Shown in pieces: positions 1-11,712 of a stretch of DNA of 64,000 nucleotides. Positions within the stretch are counted from its first letter, which is position 1. Every line of letters begins with the position of its first letter. Under the pieces are notes generated by a model. The model had not been told where the DNA came from and ran no database searches. It saw nothing but the letters and a program-made list of their open reading frames with translations. This DNA is from Pseudorasbora parva (Eukaryota; Chordata; Actinopteri; Cypriniformes; Gobionidae): assembly GCF_024679245.1 (NCBI RefSeq), contig NC_090184.1, positions 14,470,144 through 14,534,143 on the forward strand, in the 5' to 3' direction. A program made the translations under genes and the position numbers.

Positions 1-1225
1 AAACATTTAACTGGAAGTTGCACAAATGTTGCAGAACCTTCATTTCCATCAGAAAAACAGTGGGAAATTAACAATTCATCCAAGGATCCAGAACTTGGGA
101 AGGGAAAAGCAATAATTAATTCTGACTGTGAATCTTATGCAGCCAGATATCTTTCTGTCTTTGATAATTGTTTTTGAATGAATTTCAAATACTGCATATG
201 CTGCATTAGTAGTCAGTTGACCTTCGTTACTCTGCCAAAATCGTATATAGATTTTGGCTAGATAATGCTACATTCAAATTCATGGGCACAGCTTGACAAA
301 AAGATCAAATGAGGCGAAGACTAATCCATCTCTGACATCCTCTCTGAATTAAAAATTACTAGTGATGTTGCCTCAGGTTATCACACATGAGACCTTTTAC
401 AAAACGATTAATTAGCTCTCACAAAGGGGATGGTGTGCAAATGCATCATTTAGATGCCACTAGAATAGCATGAGCATTTGTAACCTTCATGTTTGTGGTA
501 TGATATATTGCGAAGCAAAAACGTTACGATATGTAACATAGAGTTATTCCGCTTTTCTTTTCTTTTTTTTAAGATATGACATCCGTTTTATAAGTTGAGC
601 TACCAACACGTACATGGCCTACTCTGGACCTGCATCACAAGTGCATTCACAGAAATACCAGAGCAGTAGCAGAGCAAAATTTCAAAATATAGGTGTTTTC
701 ACACTTTGTTTGTTTTTTTCTGAAACGGGGACTTAACTTGTTACAAAGTTGCATTTTCTTATTGGTTCGGTTTGCTTTCAAAAAGCAACATTTTACTGCA
801 TACCAAAATGTGTTTATGTAAGTCACATCCAAGTGCAACTGTCCTCTTATTGGTCAGAGTTTCCACTGCATCATCTATCAAGATGATTGACAAGTTCGCT
901 CCATGAGCTGATTGTGACTTTATTTGTATCTGTCGAGACCCACTCAAACACTATACAAATGTGGCTGTCATTCCCTCTGCTAAATTACATTCATATTAAT
1001 ACTGCAGCAAATTCAAACACGCTCTCACTGGATCTCCCAGCGCTGTCTAGAGGTTAACTGTTTCAACAGACACACAAACACTGTCAAGGCTTCATCAGGA
1101 CAGCATTCTTTGCAAAGAGAAGTGCAATTACACAGTATTTTAAGATGAAGAGGAAGAGATGAAGGTTCATCTTTTGCATTTCAACTATGATAACTAATGT
1201 GCTCACTCAAATCAGACACTATTGC
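1..1225. other. No gene recognised
   Basis: AT-rich sequence with only short ORFs and no splice-consistent coding signal, tandem repeat or terminal inverted repeat that I can recognise. It may be intron or intergenic DNA. Confidence 0.4.
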
Positions 1226-1227
1226 TA

Positions 1228-2068
1228 CAGTGGGGCAAAAAAGTATTTAGTCAGCCACCAATTGTGCAAGTTCTCCCAATTAAAAAGATGCGAGAGGCCT
1301 GTATTTTTATATCATATGTACACTTCAACTGTGAGAGACAGAATGAGAAAAAAAAATCCAGAAAATCTGATTTTTACAGAATTTATATGCAAATTATGGT
1401 GGAAAATAAGTATTTGGTCACCTACAAAAAAGCAAGATTTCTGGCTCTCACAGACCTGGAACTTCTTCTTTAAGAGGCTCCTCTGTCCTCCACTCATTAC
1501 ATGTATTAATGGCACCTGTTTGAACTATATCAGTATAAAAGACACCTGTTCACAACCTCAAACAGTCAGACTCCAAACTCCACTATGGCCAAGACCAAAG
1601 AGTTGTCAAAGCATGGCTGGGTCTTCTAGCATGACGATGATCCCAAACACACCGCCCAGGCAACAAAGGAGTGGCTTCGTAAGAAGAAGGTCTTAAGGTT
1701 CTGGAGTGGCCTAGCCAGTCTTCAGATCTCAACCCCATAGAAAATCTTTGCAGCGAGTTGAAAATTTGCGTTGCCCAGCGACAGCCCAAAAACATCATTG
1801 CTCATGGAGGAATGGGCCAAACTACCAGCAACAGTGTGTAAAAATCTTGTGGCGACTTACAGAAAACATTTGACCTTTTTCATTGCCAACAAAGGGTATA
1901 TAACAAACTATTGAGATTAACTTTTGTTATTGACATTTTCTGGACATTTTTTTCTCATTCTGTCTCTCATAGTTGAAGTGTACCTATGATATAAAATTAC
2001 AGGCCTCTTTCGTCTTTTAAAGTGGTTGCACAATTGGTGGCTGACAAAATACTTTTTTTGGCCCACTG
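1228..2068 (+). mobile_element. Internally deleted Tc1/mariner element
   Basis: The ends are inverted copies starting CAGTGGGGCAAAAAA (left) and CAGTGGGCCAAAAAA (right, reverse complement). The inverted similarity extends about 150 bp inward. A TA dinucleotide flanks each end (1226-1227 and 2069-2070), the usual Tc1 target duplication. The interior keeps only the C-terminal part of a transposase: around 1630-1760 one can read a degraded DDDPKHT-like block and then [10 protein letters not shown], the second and third catalytic blocks of DD34E transposases. The N-terminal half is deleted and the rest has frameshifts, so the element cannot encode its own enzyme. Confidence 0.9.
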
Positions 2069-2182
2069 TATATAGCACATTTCCGTTATGAATTATAATA
2101 CCACTTGGTTCATTGGGTTGGATTGCTAGCCTAAGTTTTAAAAGCAGCTTTACAAGAGTGAAATCTTGAAAGGGCTGCTTAT

Positions 2183-2830
2183 CCACTTCAGCTCTGCACC
2201 CCCCCTTGGACCCACACGTGGGTCCAAAATTGCATCATCATAATCTTTTTAAAAAATCTATAACTCGCGCAACACAAAACTAGACATATATGGTATCATT
2301 TGAAAGATTAGAACCTCAGCTTTCTTAATAACCCAATAACTTCTGCATTTATATTACATAGAATAAAATAATAAGTCTTCTTTCGGATTACCTAGTGGCC
2401 AGTTTATGTCAATGGAGATGAGTAGGAGTTGTTAGACACTTTGGTGAAATAAATCTCAATAACGTTTATTTGCAAGGAGATATCAAGAAAATTATTTTCC
2501 CCCTGTTTAGAGCCAATTTATAGAAACAACAGAAACTTCCAAAAAGCTTGGATCCCAAGATGATAAAAATATATAGATTTTTAAATAACAAATTAATTAA
2601 AAATAAATCAAAATATTTATTTTTTATCTATGTTTATCATAAGATTGTGAATAGATACAATATAATATATGCAATATTCCATATATCATATATTCCATAT
2701 AAGAGTTTTTTCTGTAAAATGAGACCATTTTTATCAATTTACTCCAATGTATGTGGGTAGGGTGCTCTTTTAAATTCAGATATTCCTAATTCTCAAAAAA
2801 AAAGCAAAATATGCTGCAGAGCTGAAGTGG
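2183..2830. mobile_element. MITE with CCACTTCAGCTCTGCA inverted ends
   Basis: The left end reads CCACTTCAGCTCTGCA and the right end is its inverted copy (TGCAGAGCTGAAGTGG). TTAT is present on both sides, suggesting a 4-bp target duplication. No coding capacity is visible. It lies directly upstream of the hAT transposase relic and may have inserted into it. Confidence 0.7.
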
Positions 2831-2837
2831 TTATAGC

Positions 2838-3800
2838 ATTGCTGTTGTTACAGACAATGCATGCAACATGGAGGTGAGAGTGAGCCAGAGTTGTTACCTA
2901 ATATTAAGTGTTTAGTGCACACAAGCATGCTTTCATGTTCCTGCGTCAATCGCATGCTTGGTCGTGTGAGAAAAATAATGGCTTTCATTCACCACAGTGC
3001 CACAGCAAAAGCTTTGCTCGTGACAAAGCAAAATATTCTAGAGATAGCATCACATAAGCTTATCATGGATGTTGTTACACAATGGAACAGCTCAATAGAA
3101 ATGATGGAACGCTATCTCAAGCAACAGCTGGCTATAAGGTCAGTCCTCTTGAGCACAGAGATGTGCAAAAATGCCCATCAAATCAATATTCTGGATAGCG
3201 ACATGATGCCAAAGAAATAGTAAATAGTACAAAAATCCACCACTGTGCTGTCTGATGAGAAGCACCACCCTGTCACTCATTGTGCCCTTGAAATCCATGA
3301 ATGAACAGAGCATAACACTGTACAAGAAAGACGCGACAACTATAGCTAACATGAAGACATCCATCCTGCAAAACCTCTTAAGCAGATACACAGAGGGAAA
3401 GAATTACCTTCTAGAGTGTACTGCCTCACAGAGATAAAGCACACAGAGTTGATCAAGAACAGCCACCTAAAGACTGCACTGGAAGATCCCCTTGGTGCAA
3501 CCTTTGCTGGATCAGCAATTACCCAGTCCAAAAGTACAGCATAGGATAGAATGAGGGATTAACATGTAAAAAAGGACACTTCTATTCCCCTCACTAGCTG
3601 TCCACTGAAATGGTGAAAAGAAAATGCTCAAATGGTACCCACTTCTTTCCCCTTTTGCCAAGACTTACATCACAGTTCCAGCAACTTCTGTTCCCAGTGA
3701 AGGTGCTTTTTCTACAGGGGATATTGGAAATGCAGAGATCCCAGTAGCTTCTGTCTGAAAATGTAGATATGTTAAACAAACCCAAAAACTGTTTAACTTA
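2838..3800 (+). pseudogene. hAT (ZBED/Ac-like) transposase relic
   Basis: The reading starts with VVTDNACNM, matching the conserved TDNA-NM block around a catalytic Asp of hAT transposases. It continues with RMLGRVRKI, then DVVTQWNSSIEMMERYLKQ, which corresponds to the DV-TRWNS--EMLER block of ZBED-type proteins. A frameshift near 3220 moves the reading to the next frame (SLIVPLKS). From about 3630 a third stretch, VPATSVPSEGAFS followed by SENVDML, matches the hAT C-terminal dimerisation region. Frameshifts and stops make it non-functional. The N-terminal BED finger is absent, and the MITE at 2183-2830 sits where the upstream part should be. Confidence 0.85.
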
Positions 3801-4389
3801 AAAGAACAGAACACTATTTATTTTGATGTTATTGTCGTTTTGCACTTTTACTGCTTTTAGAAGTTCTCTCTTAGGTGTCAGCAGTCCTTTATTTTTTTCG
3901 TTTTATTTCCGTTTTATTGTCTCCCTTAGGATGAATTTATCTTAGGCAATCAAGAGAGCAGATCAAGCATACAAACAAACAAAAAAGAAAAGAAATATTA
4001 CATTAAACATTGCACTAAAATCCCTCAAGCCAGACTAGTGTTAGCAGTGCATGGCAAAGCACATGCACTACATGCCACACATTTTACATTTATGATAAAA
4101 GGCACAAAATAAAAACTGTCACAGAAATGCCCTGTCCACTTTTTTACACACAAGGATTGATCACTCTGAGTCTGGTACATACATTTAGTCAACCAATCAT
4201 TCCAGCTAGTTAAAAATGCATGTTGTTATATGTCCTTGCTCCTGGTTAGGTTATTTTCTCCTCTTCTCCAGACAGGTGTAATTTGAAAAGAAAGAAAACA
4301 CTTGAGAAGAAATCACCTCTTAGCAAAAACAACTAATGGAATTGATGACCGCTCATGACTGCTCTTGATGATTGCTTTTCCTGTTGCCT
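3801..4389. other. No gene recognised
   Basis: AT-rich sequence between the hAT relic and the next MITE. No recognisable repeat ends and no coding pattern. Confidence 0.4.
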
Positions 4390-4668
4390 CTACTGTCGTA
4401 CTACATGGAAGCCCCCTTGGTGGTTATGGGTAATGTTATTTCGCCAGCGGTTTGCATGGATCCTTTTAGATGCAATAGATGCAATTCCTTCCATGCGTTT
4501 CTGGATGTGGTTGACGTGTTTCCTGTCTTTATCTGACAGCGAAGATTGCCTTCTCATATTTCTGGGCCAAGAGCATGCTGAGACAGCATTTGTGGATGGT
4601 TCCGCAGATAGCATGGTGACAATGGGTGCGTTTACATGCACACCAGTAAGCTGACCCTTACGAAACAA
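4390..4668 (-). other. Orphan open frame, 92 codons, unknown
   Basis: The minus-strand frame contains a basic, helix-prone stretch (DKDRKHVNHIQKRMEG) and ends in VVRQ. Its first codons overlap the end of the neighbouring MITE, so any real coding part would begin near 4620 and would need an upstream exon. I do not recognise a family. It could be a chance frame or a relic exon. Confidence 0.15.
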
Positions 4669-5584
4669 AAATATATTGCAGTATATTGAAAAATATCATG
4701 TAATAATACATTAGGCAATATATTCACATATATGGGATTTAATATTTATATTCTCCAATATATTGCAATATATGAAAGCAGCAATCATTTGTATATTTTG
4801 CAATATATTACAGGAATATATAATATATTGTATAATACCATCAATATATTATTCCATGTATTTACAATATATTATAATATATTTAAAGAAATATATTGGT
4901 AAATATATTTTCCTTTCGTAAGGGAATAACTCCAAAAAATCAACTTATTGAAATAACCAGTTTTCCCCGTTTACATGCAAACCAGTTAACGGACAACGCA
5001 AATTAACGCGTTTACATAACTATTTATAAACCGGGTTACTTCCTTGTAGTGCCGTCAAAAATAATAATGTCCGTATATCCGTATATCAGTTTTTCAAATG
5101 TTACGTCAGTTGTGATGTGACGTTCCCCATGTCAGCGGGAGATTTACGGATATTATCCCTTATGCAGTTAGGAAGCGTTTTGACTGAACCTCTTCTACGT
5201 CTGCTACATGTGATGAGAATAACACATCTTTACAATTTTCTGGGTCTTAAACGAGTCTGCGTTTGTGATATATGTCCTTATTTCATGCAAAACGCTAGCT
5301 CGCTCTGTCTGGATGCGTTGAAATCTGCTCTAAATTTGCGTTTTTGTCACCTATCACACATGCGCACTTCAATAAGCCGACAGAAAGCAGGTTAATTTGT
5401 TTACATGCAGCGCGAAATCGAGGTAAAAGGCAAAAAACTACCTGTTCTGACCGGTTTATGCTTACGCCGTTTATGACATTACTCCGATAAAAGAAAACAG
5501 GTTACCGCGTTTACATGACCATGTTCATGGTCGGCTTATTGGGCATAATCGGCTTAAGAACGTGCATGTATACGCACCCATTGA
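4620..5584. mobile_element. MITE with CAATGGGTGCGT inverted ends
   Basis: The left end CAATGGGTGCGTTTACATGC is mirrored on the right by an inverted CAATGGGTGCGTATACATGC. Sub-terminal repeats of the motif GCGTTTACATG occur internally. A second copy lies at 34602-35060. The element contains a nested AT-rich MITE (4655-4924); without it the element is about 695 bp. No transposase is visible. Confidence 0.75.
4655..4924. mobile_element. Nested AT-rich MITE, CCCTTACGAAA ends
   Basis: This 270-bp insert begins CCCTTACGAAA and ends with the inverted TTTCGTAAGGG. The interior is dominated by ATATATT/AATATAT motifs and is strongly palindromic. The related host copy at 34602 lacks it, which supports it being a separate insertion. 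I cannot define a clean target duplication. Confidence 0.75.
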
Positions 5585-5853
5585 TACTATCGGAGTTTTG
5601 ATCCAAATCACCATTTTAGGTAAGAATGAAATTGCAATGTTTAAATTATGTTGGATCAGCATTGAAATTGTAAATTGTCAACAACACACATGGGTTGAGA
5701 CATTAGCTGCATTTTCATTACCTTTCAAATTGAAAATACGCCCAATGGAAATGTCACGGAGTGGGGGGAACTAAAAATGACGGAGATTGGTTCCGCCCGG
5801 ACCATAATCCATAAACACCGGTCGCTTCGAACTCCGGGGAAGGAAATCAGGTG

Positions 5854-6607
5854 CTGCGTCCCAATTCGCCTACTTATACTATGTCCTAAAAGTATGTACT
5901 CTTTTTGTGAAGAAAAGGTATATACTTTTGAGTGTGTAGCAGAAAAGTATGCAAGCTTCGGGACATACTACTTCACCATCTTTAACAGACTCTGTCGCTT
6001 AGTCAGGTGGTATCCCGTCACCGTTTAGCTGCCCTGTCAATTATCGTCAGATTTGTCACAGTTAAAATCCTCCACGTTCAGATTAATCTCCTGCCTTATC
6101 GGAGAGAAATGTAGCCGCTCGTTGGGTCTTTGTGGGTCAGAGACTCTCCTCATGTGTTTGCAGTTTAAATATAATGATGCATTTAAAAGTTAATGGCCAA
6201 ACGTGTCATTAAAAACGTTCACAATGCTGCTACAGGTGAAATATAATGTGGACAACACTGAATAAATATATTTTTGTCAGGTTAAATATTGATAGCTGGT
6301 CACTCAAACCCCTTTATCTAAACTTCTCTACTTAACCATCTGACTCGCATAGCCGTCATGTTTGTAGTTTTTTAACGTTATTTTATCCGCGTTTGTAGTT
6401 CTAATCGAATCCTCGTCCAACCCGCAATGTGTTGTGGGCAATATCAGCCGTTAGAGTGCCCATCGATCCATACTACGAATTCGGACCGGAAATAGTAAAC
6501 CATCCGGGAATCTTTGGAATACTCTTTTCAACATACTACGATTTGGGACATACTAATTCTATTTTCGAATACTATTTAGGATGGATAGTATGCGAATTGG
6601 GACGCAG
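5854..6607. mobile_element. MITE with TGCGTCCCAATTCGC inverted ends
   Basis: The left end CTGCGTCCCAATTCGC and the right end GCGAATTGGGACGCAG are inverted copies. Sub-terminal motifs of the TACTATG/AGTATG type (for example AGTATGTAC and AGTATGCG) recur inside. No coding capacity and no clear target duplication. Confidence 0.75.
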
Positions 6608-7856
6608 GGAGGGCTTTATCAATCTCATGTGGATAGACGAGCGGGGCGATCGCGGATTGGGCAGTGTGAAGTGAAGGGGGAATATAAAGAGGGCCTCAGA
6701 AACTGAAGGGGCGAGTTGTCTTTTTGGAGCTGATGCGGTGAGTGAGTTGGAGTATTTAGGCGAGTGCAGCGGAAAGAAGGCGGAGGATATTGTTGGCGGG
6801 GCGAAGACGGAGACAAGGGTTTGGCAGAAACAGAATCCGGGCTGAGAATATTGGGATGTATACCTAACTGTGAAATGCTCTATGGACATGTGTAACAAAT
6901 TCTGAGCGGTTGAAAACAGGAAGACTCACCAGAAGTATCGCCAAAGGAAGCCCTTTCGACAGGTCACGGGTAGCAGGAGAAGTATCCAGGAGCTGGAAAG
7001 AGGAGGGAAAGGAGACCTCGAGTTAGTAACGGTGTGAGTACCCCAAAACCATTGTACAGTAGCATAATCATCTCGAGTTTGTGGCATTGTGTGTGAGCGG
7101 CCCCACCGTGGAGGAGGATTGTGGGTGAGCCGGGACCAGTGAGCGAGAGAAGATGTTGGGGTGTCGTGGCAGCGACTTGTAAACCTGAATATTTGTTGCA
7201 TCGGTGTCTCTACGTTTTCCAGGACTCCTTGGTCAGACTGGGTTTTGACCCTAAATTCACCAAGAGGGTGTGGAGTGCAGTGGGTGATTCCTTGTCCTTT
7301 GCTGTGAGTGTATACACTTCAAAATTGCAGTGTGGTGCTTTGTCTGTGTTGTCAACAACCACCTTTCAGCCCTGACAAAATCCTGTGAAGCAAGTAAGCA
7401 CTGAGGCGGGTTAAGAAGTCATCTCCAATGATATGCCGTCAATGACACCCTGATCCTTCAGTCCCCACGTGACGGTGGTGGGAAACAATTTCAAGTAAGA
7501 ACAGTGTGGATATAGTGGGAAGCACTAACGGTGAGGAGTTGGCTGCTGTAGGAGGAAATCAGCTGTACGTGTATTATTACCTGTAGTGGAGTTCTTCAAA
7601 GGTTCGCCCCTGTCTGTATCTCTCGCCCTGTCGTTTGGAGGAAAGAGGAGGGAAGCGTTCGACCCACCTAGTGTAGCACACCCCGGGTGAAACAGCTTAC
7701 CTGTGTGTGACGTCAGCGGAGGCCGTGTTCGGCCCAACGCAGCAGCAGCTTTCGATCCGGTCTCTATCAGCAGTTGGTTGAAGCCTCAGAAAAGGAACGC
7801 TTGACGTCTATTTCCTCGAAGGTCTGTGAGTTACATCATTTCCTGTTTCCCTCTCT
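6608..7856. other. GC- and G-rich stretch, unexplained
   Basis: The + strand is purine-rich and clearly less AT-rich than its surroundings, with many GTGAGTG-like motifs and several short ORFs. No protein family is recognisable on either strand. It runs directly into the 86-bp tandem repeat. Such a composition could be a retroelement leader or LTR, but no TG...CA ends or primer-binding site could be pinned down. Confidence 0.3.
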
Positions 7857-8190
7857 GCCCAAAGCTAAAGCCAGCATATTGTGTTGTGCACACGCCTGTA
7901 TGTCCAAGTGGAGCCCCAGTTACCTTTGATGTACTTACCTTATGCCCAAAGCTAAAGCCAGCATATTGTGTTGTACACCCGCCTGTATGCCCAAATGAAG
8001 CCCAAGTGAAGCCCAAGTGAAGCCCAGTGAAGCCCCAGTTACCTTTGATGTACTTACCTTATGCCCAAAGCTAAAGCCAGCATACTGTGTTGTACACCCG
8101 CCTGCATGCCCAAGTGAAGCCCCAGTTACCTTTGATGTACTTACCCTATGCCCAAAGCTAAAGCCAGCATATTGTGTTGTAAGATACTTT
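7857..8190. repeat. Minisatellite, ~86-bp unit, about four copies
   Basis: Units begin TGCCCAAAGCTAAAGCCAGC at 7857, 7943, 8062 and 8149, giving spacings of 86, 119 and 87 bp. The longer second unit contains an extra short tandem array of GAAGCCCAAGT. Each unit also contains CCTTTGATGTACTTACC. It is open in some frames on both strands, but this follows from the repeat and is not evidence of a gene. Confidence 0.9.
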
Positions 8191-9028
8191 TGATGTACTT
8201 TTGATGTGACAGAAACGTTCATTTTGCAAAAAGTGACATATATTGCAAAAAGTTTTTACGCTCACATGAGGTGGTTTTTCAGGCAAAAAAAAGGACATTT
8301 TCGCAAACCTGCAATGGAAATGTTTTTTTTCTTTTCTTTTCGCATTTACATGTCACCTACCATATGTAAAAGTGGATAATTCTTTACAGATGGCGCTGTG
8401 TGTTTGAACGGAAGACGAGACAATGTTCTTATTAAACTCATAATAGACAATAAATTTACAGGAATACTGTATTCTAAACAGAAAAATGACACATTATCAT
8501 GAAGGCCTTGAAGCAGATTTGAGGAAGAAACACACACAGACACACCTCATACGCTCAAGAGTAAGGGAATTTCCTTGACAGTTCTTAGATACCACGCACA
8601 TCTCTTTCCATTAAAAATAATGGCCAGTGCTGTGGAGGGTATGTACATAAACCTACCAACATATGTTGCATAATTTTTTGAATGACTGATCACAAGAGGG
8701 AATAAAAAATGTTTTAGTCGCATAACATGGAACATAATGGACACGCTGTCATTTTGCAACCGTTTTTTAATTGACATTTAGAAAATATTGCAAATATTTT
8801 GTGCATATATGTAATGGAAGCACAGCTAATGACTTGAAACCAACAGTGATTTGTAGTTGATGAGCACAATGTCATGTAGGTGTGTGTCTCTGCAGAACAC
8901 TAGTGGGTGTTTCCCAATCGGTGGGGCGTTTTACTCTGCAGGTCCTTCTCACAGGGGACCCAGTGTGTCATTCGGCGCTGCGGGTGAGGATCAGGTATCT
9001 ATAGCAGAATCCGAGAGCAAGTTAAGCT
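8191..9028. other. Unresolved, probably old repeat
   Basis: It contains several TTTTGCAA/TTGCAAAA motifs and pyrimidine-rich tracts but no matching terminal repeats. No gene is recognisable. Confidence 0.3.
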
Positions 9029-9265
9029 GGGCATACACTGAGCGATTTTCGTCCGAATTCGAGCCAAATTCTGTCTCGTGCGACTCTTTTTTTGGGTAAG
9101 CCCGATTTCAGGTTTATCGTGCGCCGTTTGTTGTGAGGTGTTCGTGTATTGTACAGGGGGAAACGAGAGGCGACAAACCTCTCCCGATCGGGAATCCTAT
9201 TGTCGGATGAATTTCTGGCGTGTCAGAAATTCTGGTCGCCCCTCTTGAGGTTATCGCACAGCTGG
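9029..9265. mobile_element. Degraded MITE fragment
   Basis: It begins with GGGCATACACTGAGCGATTT and has internal ATTCGTCCGA/TCGGATGAAT-type inversions. The opening resembles the ends of the element at 26880-27406 (CACACTGTGCGATTTT). The right end is only partly matched (ATCGCACAG near 9254). Confidence 0.4.
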
Positions 9266-11014
9266 TGCTCATTGGTTGCAGCTCTTTCCAATTGAGGTCT
9301 TTCCTGGTTTGGTGGAAACACGCCTCATAATCACAGCCCATTGGAGCAGTTTCAGACTCATATTCTGACTAGAGTTGTGTATGACCACGTCAGGCTAGTG
9401 TTTGCTATCATATCTATAAATAAAGGCCTGACATGAAATTGCACGCAAAAATCATAAATGCAAAAATGGTCCCCACTAATGTCAAAATCAAACCTACACC
9501 TTTTAGTTTCAGTACCATTTCTGTCTTAATAACAGCAACAGCATTAACAACATTGGAAAATTAGAATGGGTTTGTGTATATTTTATTATTATACATACAC
9601 AGTCACTTATCCAGATTTCGGTCTTTCAGTCTCATCTAAAGTCAAGAGGGATAATTAATTCATCCAGCCATTGCCAGGAACATTCAGACGGCTTGCCTCG
9701 CAGTTTAATTTAATGCAGAAATCCCACAGAAAGAATAAACTTGCCTGTCGTATTCTGTTAATTAATGTCCCATCACCGTCAATTATGCAAGAGTTTGAAA
9801 AGAAGTGAATGCATCATGAATAGGGCAATGTTTTGAAAAGAGCATTAGTTATGAAAACCTATTCTGGAATATCAGATGTTATTAATCCGTAAGAACATAA
9901 CTGCAATGTATTATTTTATGAGGCTACTTGAATATGTTAGCTTAGCTTCAGTCTTAATGGCTTTTTGAGGATTAAGTATGTAAAAATCATTAATCCTCCC
10001 TGCTAACACAATGTGCAAATGTTTTCCATGACAGTTGTAGATAGGGATAAAAGATGGTTTCATTTGGCAAAATTACTTTGTTCAGGTTTATGGTGGAATG
10101 CTAAATGTAGATTTTGAGCTTATTTTAATTCATGCCGTAAACTGCTTTGTCTGACATCAAGCCACAATATAATCCAGCTGGTTAGCTTTTAGCACATACA
10201 TGCTAGAAAAATGCCACATTTACACTCACAAAGGAAACACATTTCCAAAGTGCATTGGAAGATGAGTGTTTTTCTGAGTATTATGGTTTCTGTTTGACTC
10301 TTTGAAGTATGCTCAATAATAGCAGCTTCGTCTGTTTGATATGCTTCGCACCTACACAGGAAAATCTTGTGTAAAGATCATCGTGTTCAATTCTCCTCTT
10401 GGCATGAGTTCAAACTGAAGTTATACAACAGCACACCTTTCATCGGTGAACCATGAATACGCAGTCTGAACATGGAGTTAATGTACAAGTACATTTGGAA
10501 ATGTGACTTTAAAACACATTGGATACAATCTGCCTTGAGAGGATCAAAAGAAAAGCAAGGTCTCTGCATGTATGCCTAACCTGAGAAGTTTAGTTAGTCA
10601 TAATATAATATTATTATTATTTATATATTACACAACTTTTACTAGCAATTAATCAGAAAAATAAGATCACTAGGCATAAACAACATACACAAACAAACTT
10701 CTCATATTATATGGGGGGGGGGGGGGGGGGCACTTGCGTTATTTAAATGAACTTCTTCCATCTCGGTGTAGACTCAAAAAACCTATTGCTAAACTATACA
10801 TAGCCTACACATTTATACATAGCTTACATTTTATAAGACAGTATGTGAACCGCGTGCAGAATCTGAGAAATGTGAATAATTGTAACTAAATATACTGTAA
10901 GTGAGATCATACACATTGCATGCTATTTTTAATTTAGTTAAGTCCTGAATAAGATATATTACATTCATTTTACATATAGTGCACAAGACAAAATAAATAA
11001 ATACAACTGACAGA
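9266..11014. other. No gene recognised
   Basis: About 1.75 kb of AT-rich sequence with no recognisable repeat apart from a run of 18 G at 10713-10730. It is one of the longer stretches without visible transposon ends and may be single-copy host DNA. Confidence 0.4.
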
Positions 11015-11230
11015 ATTTATTGAAATGACCCCATTCAAAAGTTTATGAACCATTAGTTCTCAATGTGAATCCCTTATTTGTCCAGCCCAATGTTCTTCAG
11101 CATCTTTGGCATATTTAAACCCTCTCCAGCAGTGATGATTTTGATATCTATCTTTTCACAATGAGGACAATTGAGGGACTCAAACACAATTATTAAAAAG
11201 GTTCAAACATACACTGGCGCTACAGAAGGA
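11015..11230. repeat. Fragment of a common fish interspersed repeat
   Basis: The segment around ATGACCCCATTCAAAAGTTT, followed by TTCACAATGAGGACAATTGA, resembles a repeat I know as widespread in teleost genomes. Both ends are lost. The assignment rests on memory of the family. Confidence 0.45.
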
Positions 11231-11430
11231 AACTTTTTGGATGCCTGCCTTTACATGACTTCATGATTTCCCATTATTAATTCACAGGGTTTGAGTTGGA
11301 GTCAATATGGAGTTGACCCACCCTTATGGAGTTGGAGTTGACCCACCCTTTACAGCTTTAACAGCTTCAACTCTTCTGGTAAGGCTTTCTACAAGGTTTA
11401 GGATTGTGTTCATGGGAATTTTTGAGCATT
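11231..11430 (-). mobile_element. Left part of a split Tc1-like element
   Basis: The sequence TTTTTGGATGCCTGCC, then CCCACCCTTTACAGCT and GGGAATTTTTGAGCATTC, is the terminal portion of a Tc1-like element whose transposase lies on the minus strand. The same family is at 51258-52490. It stops abruptly at 11430 where the L2 LINE begins and resumes at 16966. A short tandem duplication of GGAGTTGACCCACCCTT occurs at about 11309-11355. Confidence 0.75.
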
Positions 11431-11712
11431 CCTGCTTCCTGCTTCCTGCTTCCTGCTTCGCTACTGTTCGGACGCTCTTGCTTACTGCTCCGCGCTTTGC
11501 TCTATCGCTTCTATATTTTATCTCATAACTTCAACTTCAGCAAATCAACACAGCGCTCAAACAACAAAGCTTAACTTTTTTGATAAAACTTGAAACTCTG
11601 GAGACTGGATTACTACAAAAAAGCGAACACTTCATTCGACCAGCCTCTCCCTTCCATCAGCTTACATTCCGGAAGGGAAAACACAGCTGCCTACTATCGA
11701 AAGGATAAGAAA

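Noticed and set aside
4655..4924. AT-rich segment as a replication origin or matrix-attachment site
   Set aside because: The inverted CCCTTACGAAA ends and its absence from the related copy show an inserted MITE; no evidence of origin function.
7826..8222. ORFs with repeated YAGFSFGH or PKLKPAYCVVH on the two strands
   Set aside because: They arise because the 86-87-bp repeat stays open in several frames; the 119-bp unit and sub-repeats argue against a protein repeat.
10713..10730. 18-G run (and the 18-C run at 57550-57567) as quadruplex regulators
   Set aside because: Plain homopolymers, likely slippage products, without any other regulatory context.
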